Part shown: one piece after another, positions 55,180 through 63,790 of the stretch
Layout of the letters: every line of letters begins with the position of its first letter
How positions within the stretch are numbered: position 1 is the first letter of the stretch
Assembly: GCF_000468095.1 (NCBI RefSeq)
Contig: NZ_ASZC01000021.1
Location: 60,857 to 124,856 of the forward strand
DNA: 64,000 nucleotides
Origin: Pantoea sp. AS-PWVM4
GTDB lineage: Bacteria > Pseudomonadota > Gammaproteobacteria > Enterobacterales > Enterobacteriaceae
Reading direction: 5' to 3'
Program-made: the position numbers and the translations under genes
Notes under the pieces: generated by a model
What the model was told of the DNA's origin: nothing
What the model saw: only the letters and a program-made list of their open reading frames with translations
The model's database searches: none

Positions 55180-56502
55180 ATGGCGGATATCACGACACAG
55201 CTGTTGGATGGCCCATTAGGTGCGGCTGAGCTGTTGCGCCGTCTTGGCATCAGCCAGGCGACGCTTTCGCGCCAGTTACGTCAACAGGATCAGGTCGTGC
55301 GTTGGGGCAAAGCCCGCGCCACGCGCTATGCTCTGCTGCGCCCGTTGCGCGGTGAAAGCCGTTTTCCTCTTTATCGGGTGCTGCCGTCGGGTCAGACGGT
55401 ACAAGCAGGCTGGCTGGTACGTACCTGGCCGCAGGGCAGTTGTTTGCATCTGGATGAACAGGAGAACGGGACGTTCTACGATGGATTGCCGTGGTTCCTC
55501 AGCGATATGCGTCCCCAGGGGTTTCTCGGACGGCTGTGGGGAAGAGAGAATGCGCATGCACTCGGGTTAACCGAGGATCTCCGTGTCTGGAGCGATGAGC
55601 AGTGCCTGATGGCATTGACGGTAACGGGCATGGACATGCCGGGCAACTGCCTGCTCGGTGCAACGGCGTATCAGCGTTGGTTGCAGCAATCTGCCCCCGT
55701 GCTGCTGAGCGCCGGGCAAAAAATTATGCGCTATCCGCAACTGGCACAGCAGGTGCTGAACGGTGATGAGGTGGGGTCATCGGCGGCGGGTGAGCAGCCA
55801 AAGTTCCTGTGTTATGCCGAAACCGCCCACGGCGAACATCACTGCCTGGTCAAATTCACGGTGCCGCGTCAGAGCGAAAACAGCCAGCGCTGGCGTGATT
55901 TACTGCGGGCGGAACATCTGGCACTGCGGCAATTGGCCGAGGCAGGGCTGGCGGCAGCACGTAGCCAGATTATTGAACAAGGCGGCCAGTTGTTCCTCGA
56001 AGTTGAGCGCTTCGATCGTGAAGGCGAACGAGGACGGCGTGGGATGTGTTCGCTGGAAGCGGTCAGCGCGGAATTTTTAGGGCGACAGCAGCACTGGCCG
56101 GATGCGTTGCGCGAACTGGCGCGCCAGCAACGGCTGGATGAAGCATCAAAGCAGCGTGGGACGCTGCAATGGGCCTTTGGTCGCCTGATCGCCAACAGCG
56201 ATATGCACGCCGGGAACCTGTCGTTTTATACCGACGGGGAACAGCTGCAACTGACCCCGGCCTACGACATGCTACCGATGGCGTTGGCACCGAACTCGCT
56301 CGGTCATATGCGTGACGAGGTGAATTTAACCCTCGACTTTTCGCTTTCCGGTGAGGTGTGGCGGATGGCCAGCGCAATGGCGAAAAGCTATTGGCAGACC
56401 ATTGCAGCAGAAGGGGCGTTTAGTGAAGGGTTCCGGCTGATTGCGCGCCAGGCACAGCAGCAACTGGCTGCGCTGGACCTGACGCTGGACAAAATGGCCT
56501 GA
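55180..56502 (+). CDS. yjjJ: HipA-family kinase YjjJ (orphan)
   Basis: A 440-residue HipA-like Ser/Thr kinase with an N-terminal winged helix-turn-helix (about 1-50: AAELLRRLGISQATLSRQLR). The kinase motifs are complete: G-loop GSSAAGEQPKFL at 199-210, ATP-contact Lys in LVKF near 225, catalytic NSDMHAGN at 339-346 and metal-binding AYDM at 361-364. No hipB-like antitoxin gene is adjacent; its own HTH may serve in its place. E. coli YjjJ (HipH) has the same layout and chromosomal position, and toxicity has been reported for it. Confidence 0.9.
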   Translation: MADITTQLLDGPLGAAELLRRLGISQATLSRQLRQQDQVVRWGKARATRYALLRPLRGESRFPLYRVLPSGQTVQAGWLVRTWPQGSCLHLDEQENGTFYDGLPWFLSDMRPQGFLGRLWGRENAHALGLTEDLRVWSDEQCLMALTVTGMDMPGNCLLGATAYQRWLQQSAPVLLSAGQKIMRYPQLAQQVLNGDEVGSSAAGEQPKFLCYAETAHGEHHCLVKFTVPRQSENSQRWRDLLRAEHLALRQLAEAGLAAARSQIIEQGGQLFLEVERFDREGERGRRGMCSLEAVSAEFLGRQQHWPDALRELARQQRLDEASKQRGTLQWAFGRLIANSDMHAGNLSFYTDGEQLQLTPAYDMLPMALAPNSLGHMRDEVNLTLDFSLSGEVWRMASAMAKSYWQTIAAEGAFSEGFRLIARQAQQQLAALDLTLDKMA

Positions 56503-56522
56503 ACTGGTAAATCTGCAAAAAT

Positions 56523-56598
56523 TCGTAGCGGCGCGATTTATCGCGCGGGTGTGACTGACAGCAAGCACAGAAATGCGCGATAAATCGCACCGCTACGG
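56523..56598. repeat. Inverted pair of REP-like elements
   Basis: Arms at 56524-56546 and 56575-56598 carry the GCGGCGCGATTTATCGC core in opposite sense. The right arm has one changed base (CGCACCGC). It lies between the convergent yjjJ and ytjB genes and reaches into the 3' end of ytjB. Confidence 0.88.
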
Positions 56599-57252
56599 CT
56601 TACTGTTTTCCGCTTCCGCCTCTTCTTCTTTATCCTCTTTCACCGGTGTACTGGCGGTGAGCAGGAACGGCGACTGCTGCCAGCGGGTGCGGCGGTCGCG
56701 CAGCAGGGTACGGGTCAGGATGATGCCAATCGCCAGCGCCAGCAGCATCATCAGACGCAGAATGTTGGTGGTGTTATCTACCTGGCGCGATTCGGTGACC
56801 AGTACGTGGGTGTCCAGCGTGATACGCAGAAAACCCAGCGGGCCGTCTTTACCGTTGAGCGGCTGCACAATCTGATGATTGAAATAGCTACCGGCGCGTT
56901 TGCCATCGAGGGCGAGGCGGTCGCGCACATCGATGCTTTCGCCGCTGTGTGCCACCAGGCTGCCATCATCAGCATAAACAGAAGCATCCAGGATGCGGCT
57001 GTTGTCCGTGAGCTGATTCAGCACCGCTTCAATTTGCGCGCGATTATCATCGCTGTTATCCATCAAGGGTTGCAGGCTGAATGCCACCTGTTTGGTCAGG
57101 GTGCGGGCCAGCTCCTCCACCTGTTCGGAGCGCGCCATTTGGTGCCCGAGACTAAACCAGGATGCTCCCTGCATCAGCACCACTAACAGGGCCAGCGAGA
57201 TAAGAACAATCACCGTGCGGTGCAGGCGAAATTTCAGTGCGGTTTTAACCAT
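56593..57252 (-). CDS. ytjB: SMP/AhpA family membrane protein YtjB
   Basis: A 219-residue inner-membrane protein matching E. coli YtjB (Smp). It has membrane segments near 15-35 (VIVLISLALLVVLMQGASWF) and 170-190 (LMMLLALAIGIILTRTLL), enclosing a periplasmic domain. Start at 57252 (MVKTALKFRLHR) fits the family. The final Pro and TAG stop come from the overlapping repeat arm. It is divergent from serB, the usual order. Function unknown. Confidence 0.92.
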   Translation of the reverse strand: MVKTALKFRLHRTVIVLISLALLVVLMQGASWFSLGHQMARSEQVEELARTLTKQVAFSLQPLMDNSDDNRAQIEAVLNQLTDNSRILDASVYADDGSLVAHSGESIDVRDRLALDGKRAGSYFNHQIVQPLNGKDGPLGFLRITLDTHVLVTESRQVDNTTNILRLMMLLALAIGIILTRTLLRDRRTRWQQSPFLLTASTPVKEDKEEEAEAENSKP

Positions 57253-57359
57253 CAGAAACCCGTGTGACATAACAGCAGAAAGGCTGGCAATTATGTTGCC
57301 AGAACCCGCGCAGACAAGGTAGCCTCTTGCGTGGTTTTGTTGTCCCTACAGGAGCTGTA

Positions 57360-58337
57360 ATGCCAAATCGTCTTACCTGGTGCGATCTGCCCGCCGATGT
57401 ATCCCTTTGGCCGGGTCTACCCCTTTCCCTCAGCGGTGATGAAGTGATGCCGCTGGATTACCGTGCTGGTCGGACTGGCTGGCTGCTGTATGGGCGCGGG
57501 CTTGATAAACAAAAGCTGACTGACTATCAGCATCAGCTGGGCGCAGCGATGGTGATCGTCAGCGCCTGGAATGTTGATGAGTACCAGGTGATTCGTCTGG
57601 CTGGCTCTCTGACGCCGCGAGCGACCAAACTGGCGCATGATGCCGGTTTTGATGTGGCACCGCTTGGCAAAATTCCCCACCTGAAAACCCCGGGTTTACT
57701 GGTGATGGATATGGACTCCACGGCGATTCAGATCGAATGTATTGATGAAATCGCCAAACTGGCGGGCAGCGGCGAACGCGTGGCGGAAGTGACCGAACGC
57801 GCGATGCGTGGCGAACTGGATTTCAAAGCCAGCCTGCGCGAACGAGTCGGCACGCTGGCCGGTGCCGATGCCAATATCCTGAAGCAGGTACGTGATACGC
57901 TGCCTTTGATGCCGGGCCTGACCACGCTGGTGCAGAAATTACAGGCGCTGGGTTGGCAGGTGGCGATCGCCTCTGGCGGCTTTACCTATTACGCTGACTA
58001 TCTGCGCGACACCTTGCATCTGGCGGCAGCCGTGGCTAATGAACTGGAAATCCGCGACGGCAAACTGACCGGCCAGGTGCTGGGCCAGATTGTCGATGCA
58101 CAATTTAAAGCCGATACCCTGAATAACCTGGCGCAGCGTTTTGCCATTGCCCCGGAGCAGACCGTGGCGATTGGCGACGGAGCCAATGACCTGCCGATGA
58201 TTAAAACCGCCGGTCTGGGTATTGCCTATCATGCTAAACCCAAAGTGAATGAGCAGACGGAGGTCATTATCCGTCACGCTGACCTGATGGGGGTGTTCTG
58301 CATCCTGAGCGGCAGCCTGATTCACGAAGAACGTTAA
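57360..58337 (+). CDS. serB: Phosphoserine phosphatase
   Basis: A 325-residue HAD enzyme performing the last step of serine synthesis. The catalytic DMDSTAIQIECIDEIAKLAG is near 117-136, with motif II ASGGFTYYADY and motif III/IV AIGDGANDLPMIKTAGLG. An N-terminal ACT-like domain precedes it. AGGAG lies 7 bp before the ATG. radA follows after 13 bp, so these are cotranscribed, as in E. coli. Confidence 0.96.
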   Translation: MPNRLTWCDLPADVSLWPGLPLSLSGDEVMPLDYRAGRTGWLLYGRGLDKQKLTDYQHQLGAAMVIVSAWNVDEYQVIRLAGSLTPRATKLAHDAGFDVAPLGKIPHLKTPGLLVMDMDSTAIQIECIDEIAKLAGSGERVAEVTERAMRGELDFKASLRERVGTLAGADANILKQVRDTLPLMPGLTTLVQKLQALGWQVAIASGGFTYYADYLRDTLHLAAAVANELEIRDGKLTGQVLGQIVDAQFKADTLNNLAQRFAIAPEQTVAIGDGANDLPMIKTAGLGIAYHAKPKVNEQTEVIIRHADLMGVFCILSGSLIHEER

Positions 58338-58350
58338 TTAAGGAACGGAT

Positions 58351-59733
58351 TTGGCCAAAGCGGCAAAACGCGCTTTCGTTTGTAATGAATGCGGCGCTGA
58401 CTATCCGCGCTGGCAGGGGCAATGCAGCGCCTGCCATGCCTGGAATACCATCACCGAGGTGCGCATTGCCGCCTCGCCAGCCGCTGCGCGCAACGAGCGC
58501 CTGAGTGGTTACGCCGGAAGCGCCGGTACCAGCCGGGTGCAGAAGCTGTCGGAGATCAGCCTTGAGGCCCTGCCGCGTTTCTCCACCAGTTTTAAAGAGT
58601 TTGACCGTGTGCTCGGCGGCGGCGTGGTGCCGGGCAGCGCGATTCTGATTGGCGGCAACCCCGGTGCCGGGAAATCAACGCTGCTGTTGCAGGTGATGTG
58701 TAAGCTGGCGGAGGGGATGAAAACCCTGTACGTCACTGGCGAAGAATCGCTGCAACAGGTGGCCATGCGCGCCCATCGTCTGGGATTACCCACCGAAAAT
58801 CTGAATATGCTGTCGGAAACCAGCATCGAACAGATCTGCCTGATCGCCGAGCAGGAACAACCGAAACTGATGGTGATCGACTCGATCCAGGTGATGCATA
58901 TGGCGGAGATCCAATCTTCGCCGGGTAGTGTAGCGCAGGTGCGTGAAACTGCCGCTTATCTGACGCGTTTCGCAAAAACGCGTGGCGTGGCGATTGTGAT
59001 GGTGGGACATGTCACCAAAGATGGCTCACTGGCTGGTCCTAAAGTGCTGGAGCATTGCATCGACTGTTCCGTGTTGCTGGATGGTGACGCCGATTCACGT
59101 TTCCGTACCCTGCGCAGCCACAAAAACCGTTTTGGCGCGGTGAACGAGTTAGGGGTGTTCGCTATGACCGAGCAGGGGATGCGTGAAGTCAGCAATCCCT
59201 CGGCCATCTTTCTGTCTCGCGGTGATGAAATCACCTCGGGCAGCTCGGTGATGGTGGTGTGGGAAGGTACACGCCCGCTGCTGGTGGAGATTCAGGCGCT
59301 GGTGGACCACTCCATGATGGGCAATCCACGTCGCGTGGCGGTGGGTCTGGAGCAGAATCGCCTGGCGATCCTGTTGGCGGTGCTGCATCGTCACGGTGGA
59401 TTACAGATGGCGGATCAGGACGTGTTCGTCAACGTGGTGGGTGGCGTAAAAGTCACGGAAACCAGTGCCGACCTCGCGTTGCTGCTGGCGATGGTCTCCA
59501 GCTTGCGCGATCGTCCTCTGCCACAGGATCTGGTGATTTTCGGCGAAGTCGGGTTGGCCGGTGAAATTCGCCCGGTGCCCAGTGGTCAGGAACGTATTTC
59601 CGAAGCCGCCAAGCATGGTTTCAAGCGCGCGATAGTGCCCGCAGGCAATGCACCGAAAAAACTGATTGAGGGGATGAAGGTTTACAGCGCGAAGAAGCTG
59701 GCGGATGCGCTGGCGATTCTGGACGAGCTGTAA
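58351..59733 (+). CDS. radA: DNA repair protein RadA
   Basis: A 460-residue RecA-related branch-migration ATPase acting in recombinational repair. Order of domains: zinc finger CNECGADYPRWQGQCSAC (11-28), ATPase with Walker A GGNPGAGKST near 101, the RadA-specific KNRFG motif near 256, and a Lon-like C-terminal domain (GLAGEIRPVPSGQERI). It starts with TTG at 58351, preceded by AAGGAA. Nearly identical to E. coli RadA. Confidence 0.96.
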   Translation: MAKAAKRAFVCNECGADYPRWQGQCSACHAWNTITEVRIAASPAAARNERLSGYAGSAGTSRVQKLSEISLEALPRFSTSFKEFDRVLGGGVVPGSAILIGGNPGAGKSTLLLQVMCKLAEGMKTLYVTGEESLQQVAMRAHRLGLPTENLNMLSETSIEQICLIAEQEQPKLMVIDSIQVMHMAEIQSSPGSVAQVRETAAYLTRFAKTRGVAIVMVGHVTKDGSLAGPKVLEHCIDCSVLLDGDADSRFRTLRSHKNRFGAVNELGVFAMTEQGMREVSNPSAIFLSRGDEITSGSSVMVVWEGTRPLLVEIQALVDHSMMGNPRRVAVGLEQNRLAILLAVLHRHGGLQMADQDVFVNVVGGVKVTETSADLALLLAMVSSLRDRPLPQDLVIFGEVGLAGEIRPVPSGQERISEAAKHGFKRAIVPAGNAPKKLIEGMKVYSAKKLADALAILDEL

Positions 59734-59764
59734 TGCCTCAGCCTGACTAACATTTTGCACACCT

Positions 59765-59799
59765 CCCTCTCCCGTCTTGCGGGAGAGGGCCGGGTGAGG
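59765..59799. repeat. CCCTCTCCC-type hairpin repeat between radA and nadR
   Basis: CCCTCTCCC and GGGAGAGGG pair over 9 bp around GTCTTGC, followed by CCGGGTGAGGG. This is the common intergenic repeat seen in many proteobacterial genomes and differs from the GCGGCGCGATTTATCGC family. Confidence 0.75.
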
Positions 59800-59834
59800 G
59801 CAACCAGCCGCACTTTCCATGCAGGAGGCACATC

Positions 59835-61073
59835 ATGTCATCATTTGACTACCTGAAAACCGCCATTCGCCAGCAGGGCCATACGCTGCAACAGGTGGCG
59901 GATGCCAGCGGGATGACCAAAGGCTATTTAAGCCAGTTGCTGAATGCCAAAATCAAAAGCCCCAGCGCCGCTAAACTGGAAGCGTTACATCGCTTTCTCG
60001 GTCTGGAGTTTCCGCGTCGCGAGAAGACCGTCGGCGTGATATTCGGTAAGTTCTACCCGCTGCACACCGGTCATATTTATCTGATCCAGCGCGCCTGTAG
60101 CCAGGTTGATGAATTGCATATCATCATGGGACATGATGATCCGCGCGATCGTGAATTATTTGAAAACAGCGCCATGTCGCAGCAGCCGACAGTCAGCGAT
60201 CGCCTGCGCTGGCTGCTGCAAACCTTCAAATACCAGAAAAACATCCGTATCCACTCCTTCAACGAAGAAGGCATCGAGCCTTATCCGCACGGCTGGGATG
60301 TGTGGAGTGAAGGCGTTAAAGCGTTTCTGGCGCAGCAGGGCATTGAAGCGGATTGCGTCTACACCAGCGAAGCACCGGATGCGCCGATGTATCAGCAGCA
60401 CCTCGGTATTGAAGCGGTGGTGCTCGATCCCAATCGATCCTTTATGAGCATCAGCGGTGCGCAGATTCGCCAGGATCCGTTCCGCTATTGGGAATATATT
60501 CCGACTGAGGTCAAGCCGTTCTTTGTGCGCACCGTGGCGATCCTTGGCGGTGAGTCGAGCGGGAAATCGACGCTGGTCAATAAGCTGGCGAACATCTTCA
60601 ATACCACCAGCGCGTGGGAATATGGCCGCGATTATGTGTTCTCTCACCTTGGTGGCGACGAGATCGCGCTGCAATATTCGGACTATGACAAAATCGCCCT
60701 CGGTCAGGCGCAGTACATCGATTTTGCCGTCAAGTACGCCAACAAAGTGGCCTTTATCGATACCGATTTCATCACCACCCAGGCGTTTTGCCTCAAGTAT
60801 GAGGGGCGCGAACATCCGTTTGTGCAGGCGCTGATTGATGAATACCGTTTCGACCTGGTGATTCTGCTGGAGAATAACGTGCCGTGGGTGGCGGATGGGT
60901 TGCGTAGCCTGGGCAGTTCAGTGGATCGACGCGAGTTTCAGTCGTTGCTGATCACCATGCTGCGTGAGAACAATATCGACTTCGTCCATGTGAAAGAGGA
61001 CGACTACGACACGCGCTTCCTGCGCTGTGTCGAGTTGGTTAAACAGATGCTGGGGAACGGCGTCCCCCGTTAA
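59835..61073 (+). CDS. nadR: Trifunctional NAD regulator NadR
   Basis: A 412-residue protein combining a repressor of NAD synthesis genes, NMN adenylyltransferase and nicotinamide riboside kinase. The N-terminal Cro-type helix-turn-helix (LQQVADASGMTKGYLSQLL) is at about 18-36. The nucleotidyltransferase signature GKFYPLHTGH is at 71-80, and the kinase P-loop GGESSGKST lies near 238-246. All three parts are intact. AGGAGG precedes the ATG. Confidence 0.96.
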   Translation: MSSFDYLKTAIRQQGHTLQQVADASGMTKGYLSQLLNAKIKSPSAAKLEALHRFLGLEFPRREKTVGVIFGKFYPLHTGHIYLIQRACSQVDELHIIMGHDDPRDRELFENSAMSQQPTVSDRLRWLLQTFKYQKNIRIHSFNEEGIEPYPHGWDVWSEGVKAFLAQQGIEADCVYTSEAPDAPMYQQHLGIEAVVLDPNRSFMSISGAQIRQDPFRYWEYIPTEVKPFFVRTVAILGGESSGKSTLVNKLANIFNTTSAWEYGRDYVFSHLGGDEIALQYSDYDKIALGQAQYIDFAVKYANKVAFIDTDFITTQAFCLKYEGREHPFVQALIDEYRFDLVILLENNVPWVADGLRSLGSSVDRREFQSLLITMLRENNIDFVHVKEDDYDTRFLRCVELVKQMLGNGVPR

Positions 61074-61084
61074 ACACGCCTCTG

Positions 61085-61142
61085 GCGTAGCGGCGCGATT
61101 TATCGCGCAATGTTTTTGGCGCGTGTAAATCACGCCGCTACG
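61085..61142. repeat. Inverted pair of REP-like elements, one arm diverged
   Basis: Left arm 61085-61108 matches the core exactly. The right arm 61119-61142 has several changes (GCGCGTGTAAATCACGC). It lies between the convergent nadR and transporter genes. Confidence 0.82.
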
Positions 61143-61152
61143 TATTTCCGCC

Positions 61153-62439
61153 TTAATGCGACGCCAGTGCGCGCAGCGTATTAACCCCTTTCTGCCGTAC
61201 CAGCAGCGCCAGCAATAGCATTCCCGTCAAAGCCAGTACGCTCGCCAACACAAAGGCGGTGTGATAGCCGCCGCCGTACTGGATAAGGAAGCCAGTAATC
61301 CCCGGTGACAGAATGCCCGCCAGATTCGCCAGCAGATGAACAAACCCGCCTGCCGTACCAATTCGTCCTGCCGGAACGATATCCTGCAACAATGACCAGC
61401 AGGCTTGCGGCGTCATATAAGCAAACACGCTCGCCAGGGTAATCAAGGTGACGGCCGCAGCCAGGCTCTGGCTCCAGGCGGTCAGCAGCACGCATAACGC
61501 GGCGACGGCCAGTCCGACAAAAATCACCAGCTTACGAGACAGCAGGAAATTCTGCGTGCGGCGAAACAGCATGTCGCACACCACGCCACCACCAAGAAAA
61601 CCAACGGTGGCACCGAGCCACGGCAGAATACCGATGATGCTCATGCTTTTGATATCCAGATGCTGGAAGTCGGTCAGGTAACTCGGCAGCCAGGAGAGGA
61701 AGAAATACTGGATGTAGTTGAAGCAGAAAAAGGCACTGGCGACGCCTAACACCGGCAGTGAGAAGACGTAGCGCCACAGCGAGTGCTGATCCTGCTGCGG
61801 GGTGCTGGCGCTCTGGCTGGCCGGACGTTGCTGCATAATCAGCTGACTTTCCTCGCGGCTGACGCGCGGATGCTGCTCTGGCTTATCACGGAACAGCAGC
61901 AGCCAACTGGCGACCCAGATAAAGCCCAGCGCGGCAATCACGATGAAAGCGATACGCCAGCCAAAATTCAGCCCAACCAGACCAACAATCGGTGCGGCAA
62001 TGGCTGCACCCAGCGGCTGTCCGGCATTGGTAAAACCGACTGCCCGGCCAACTTCCTGGCGCGGGAACCAGTTAGCAATCGATTTGTTGGTGGTGGTACC
62101 CATCGGCCCCTCGCCGATACCAAACAGCATACGCACAATCAACAGATGACCAAAGCCGGTGACCAGCGCGGTAGCACCGCAAAACAGCGACCAGATCGAA
62201 GCCGCCCAGGCATAGACACGACGTGGGCCAAAGCGGTCAGCCCCCCAGCCGCCAAGAAAACAAAACAGGCAATAACCAATAAAGAAGCAGCTAAACAGGA
62301 TGCCCATCTGTGCATCATCAATGCCGAGATCTTTTTTCACCAGTGGCGCCATGACCGACAGTGCGGCGCGATCGAGATAGTTGAGCATCCCGGCGCAGAA
62401 CAGCAGCAGGGCAATGACCACACGATAATTTTTAAACAT
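61153..62439 (-). CDS. MFS transporter, anion:cation symporter family
   Basis: A 428-residue twelve-helix carrier of the ACS family, which takes up sugar acids such as galactonate, glucarate and related compounds. Helix 1 NYLDRAALSVMAPLVKKDL, the loop GGWGADRFGPRRVY and helix 4 VRMLFGIGEGPMGTTTNKSI match that group. Its start overlaps the dehydratase gene stop by 8 bp on the same strand, so the two are translationally coupled: import and dehydration of the same sugar acid. Confidence 0.9.
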   Translation of the reverse strand: MFKNYRVVIALLLFCAGMLNYLDRAALSVMAPLVKKDLGIDDAQMGILFSCFFIGYCLFCFLGGWGADRFGPRRVYAWAASIWSLFCGATALVTGFGHLLIVRMLFGIGEGPMGTTTNKSIANWFPRQEVGRAVGFTNAGQPLGAAIAAPIVGLVGLNFGWRIAFIVIAALGFIWVASWLLLFRDKPEQHPRVSREESQLIMQQRPASQSASTPQQDQHSLWRYVFSLPVLGVASAFFCFNYIQYFFLSWLPSYLTDFQHLDIKSMSIIGILPWLGATVGFLGGGVVCDMLFRRTQNFLLSRKLVIFVGLAVAALCVLLTAWSQSLAAAVTLITLASVFAYMTPQACWSLLQDIVPAGRIGTAGGFVHLLANLAGILSPGITGFLIQYGGGYHTAFVLASVLALTGMLLLALLVRQKGVNTLRALASH

Positions 62440-63586
62440 GATGCACTCCCTGTTGATCCACCCGTTGATGGGTTATCCGATACTCGCGTAACACCTGCTC
62501 GTCGGGCTGATAACCGAGGCCAGGACGATCGCTCAGGGTAAAGTGCACGTCGTGGGGCAGATCGGGGTAAAGATCGACGGCGAAGTCGATCCACGGGATC
62601 TCCATTTTGACGCTGTCTGGCAGCAACGCGACCAGATGAGCGGTAGCCAGCATCCCTGCGCCGTAATAGAAGCAGTGCGGCACCACGCGTACGCGATATT
62701 GCTGCGCCAGGTCGAAGACATGCAGGGCGGCAGTGATACCGCCGACTTTGGTGACGCTGGGTTGCACCACATCGACTGCGCCACTTTCCAGCAGATTGAC
62801 GAAACCGAAATCACCATCGACGTTTTCACCGGCGGCCAGCGGTACACCGACGCGACGCAACTGCGCCAGACCATCAAAATCATCCGGTGGCCAGATCGGC
62901 TCCTCCAGCCAGCCCAGCTCCAGCGCACGCAGTTCATAAGCGTGCTGGCTCGCCTGCGCACGCGTCCACGGACAGTTAACGTCCACCATTAACTGCGCGT
63001 CAGCAGGCAGTGCAGCACGGGCAGCAGCGATAGCGGGGCTGGCTGTTTCATGCAGCTTCATGGTGCGGAATCCCTGCTGATAAGCGCGCTGCACCTGGGT
63101 GGCGACTTCTTCGGGATCATTGGCGTAGCTTACCAGGCTGGCATAGCGCTCGATCTGATGACGCGTAGCCCCCAATAGTTGCCACAGCGGTTGCTGGCGC
63201 TGCTGGCCGAGCAAATCCCACAAGGCGATATCAAGAGCGGAAAGGGCGTAGCGCACCGGGCCACTGCGGCCAAACGCATGCAGAGCCTGCTCGGCGTTCT
63301 GCATTAATGACGCGATTGCCGGTTCGCTGTCGGGGAGTGGCTGTTGCAGGAAAAAGGGGGCGACCAGGCTGCACAGCGCCTGCTCCGTGACCGGGTTAGC
63401 CAGATGCCCGAAGGCTTCTCCCCAACCCACCAGTCCGTTGTCGCTGGTGACTTTAACCAGCAGGGTTTCCATCCGGCTCAACGACGGCGAGGCCGCGTTA
63501 AACGTGGTTTCTTGCTCCGCTGGTGGACGTCGATGAGCATCAAAGGGGATCGCGATGCGCATCACTTCAATCGTAGATATCTTCAT
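62432..63586 (-). CDS. Mandelate racemase/enolase-superfamily dehydratase
   Basis: A 384-residue TIM-barrel enzyme of the enolase superfamily. Metal ligands are visible in LMVDVNCPW (Asp), WLEEPIWPPDD (Glu) and AAGENVDGDF (Glu). The second-strand base motif reads MKLHE, so KxH where KxK is usual, and VQPSVTKVGG has Ser where Asp is common. A late His is in VVPHCFYYGAG. These place it in a less usual branch. Start at 63586 (MKISTIEVMRIAIPFD), with GAGGTC upstream. The overlapping ACS transporter points to a sugar-acid or related carboxylate substrate. Confidence 0.87.
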   Translation of the reverse strand: MKISTIEVMRIAIPFDAHRRPPAEQETTFNAASPSLSRMETLLVKVTSDNGLVGWGEAFGHLANPVTEQALCSLVAPFFLQQPLPDSEPAIASLMQNAEQALHAFGRSGPVRYALSALDIALWDLLGQQRQQPLWQLLGATRHQIERYASLVSYANDPEEVATQVQRAYQQGFRTMKLHETASPAIAAARAALPADAQLMVDVNCPWTRAQASQHAYELRALELGWLEEPIWPPDDFDGLAQLRRVGVPLAAGENVDGDFGFVNLLESGAVDVVQPSVTKVGGITAALHVFDLAQQYRVRVVPHCFYYGAGMLATAHLVALLPDSVKMEIPWIDFAVDLYPDLPHDVHFTLSDRPGLGYQPDEQVLREYRITHQRVDQQGVHHV

Positions 63587-63790
63587 GCCATAGACCTCAA
63601 AAGGGTGCGCCCGGCGTGAGTAGTTATGAAAAATGCCGGGACGGATAGGGATACATCGGGTCAATAGCGAGTATAAAAAGCAGGCAAAACGGGAACATCG
63701 GGCAACAGCCCAGGAGTGAAAGCGGATTCAGGCGGGTTTTTGTGCTGATTAACGGCGCGTGGTGCAGGGGATCACAAATATGATGGAAAT
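63587..63790. other. Region upstream of the dehydratase gene
   Basis: About 200 bp holding the probable promoter of the dehydratase-transporter operon. I see no gene and no clear operator. It leads directly into the tandem repeat array. Confidence 0.5.

Noticed and set aside
61783..62541. Plus-strand open frame of 252 codons
   Set aside because: Antisense to the ACS transporter; the predicted product is low-complexity and without recognisable features.
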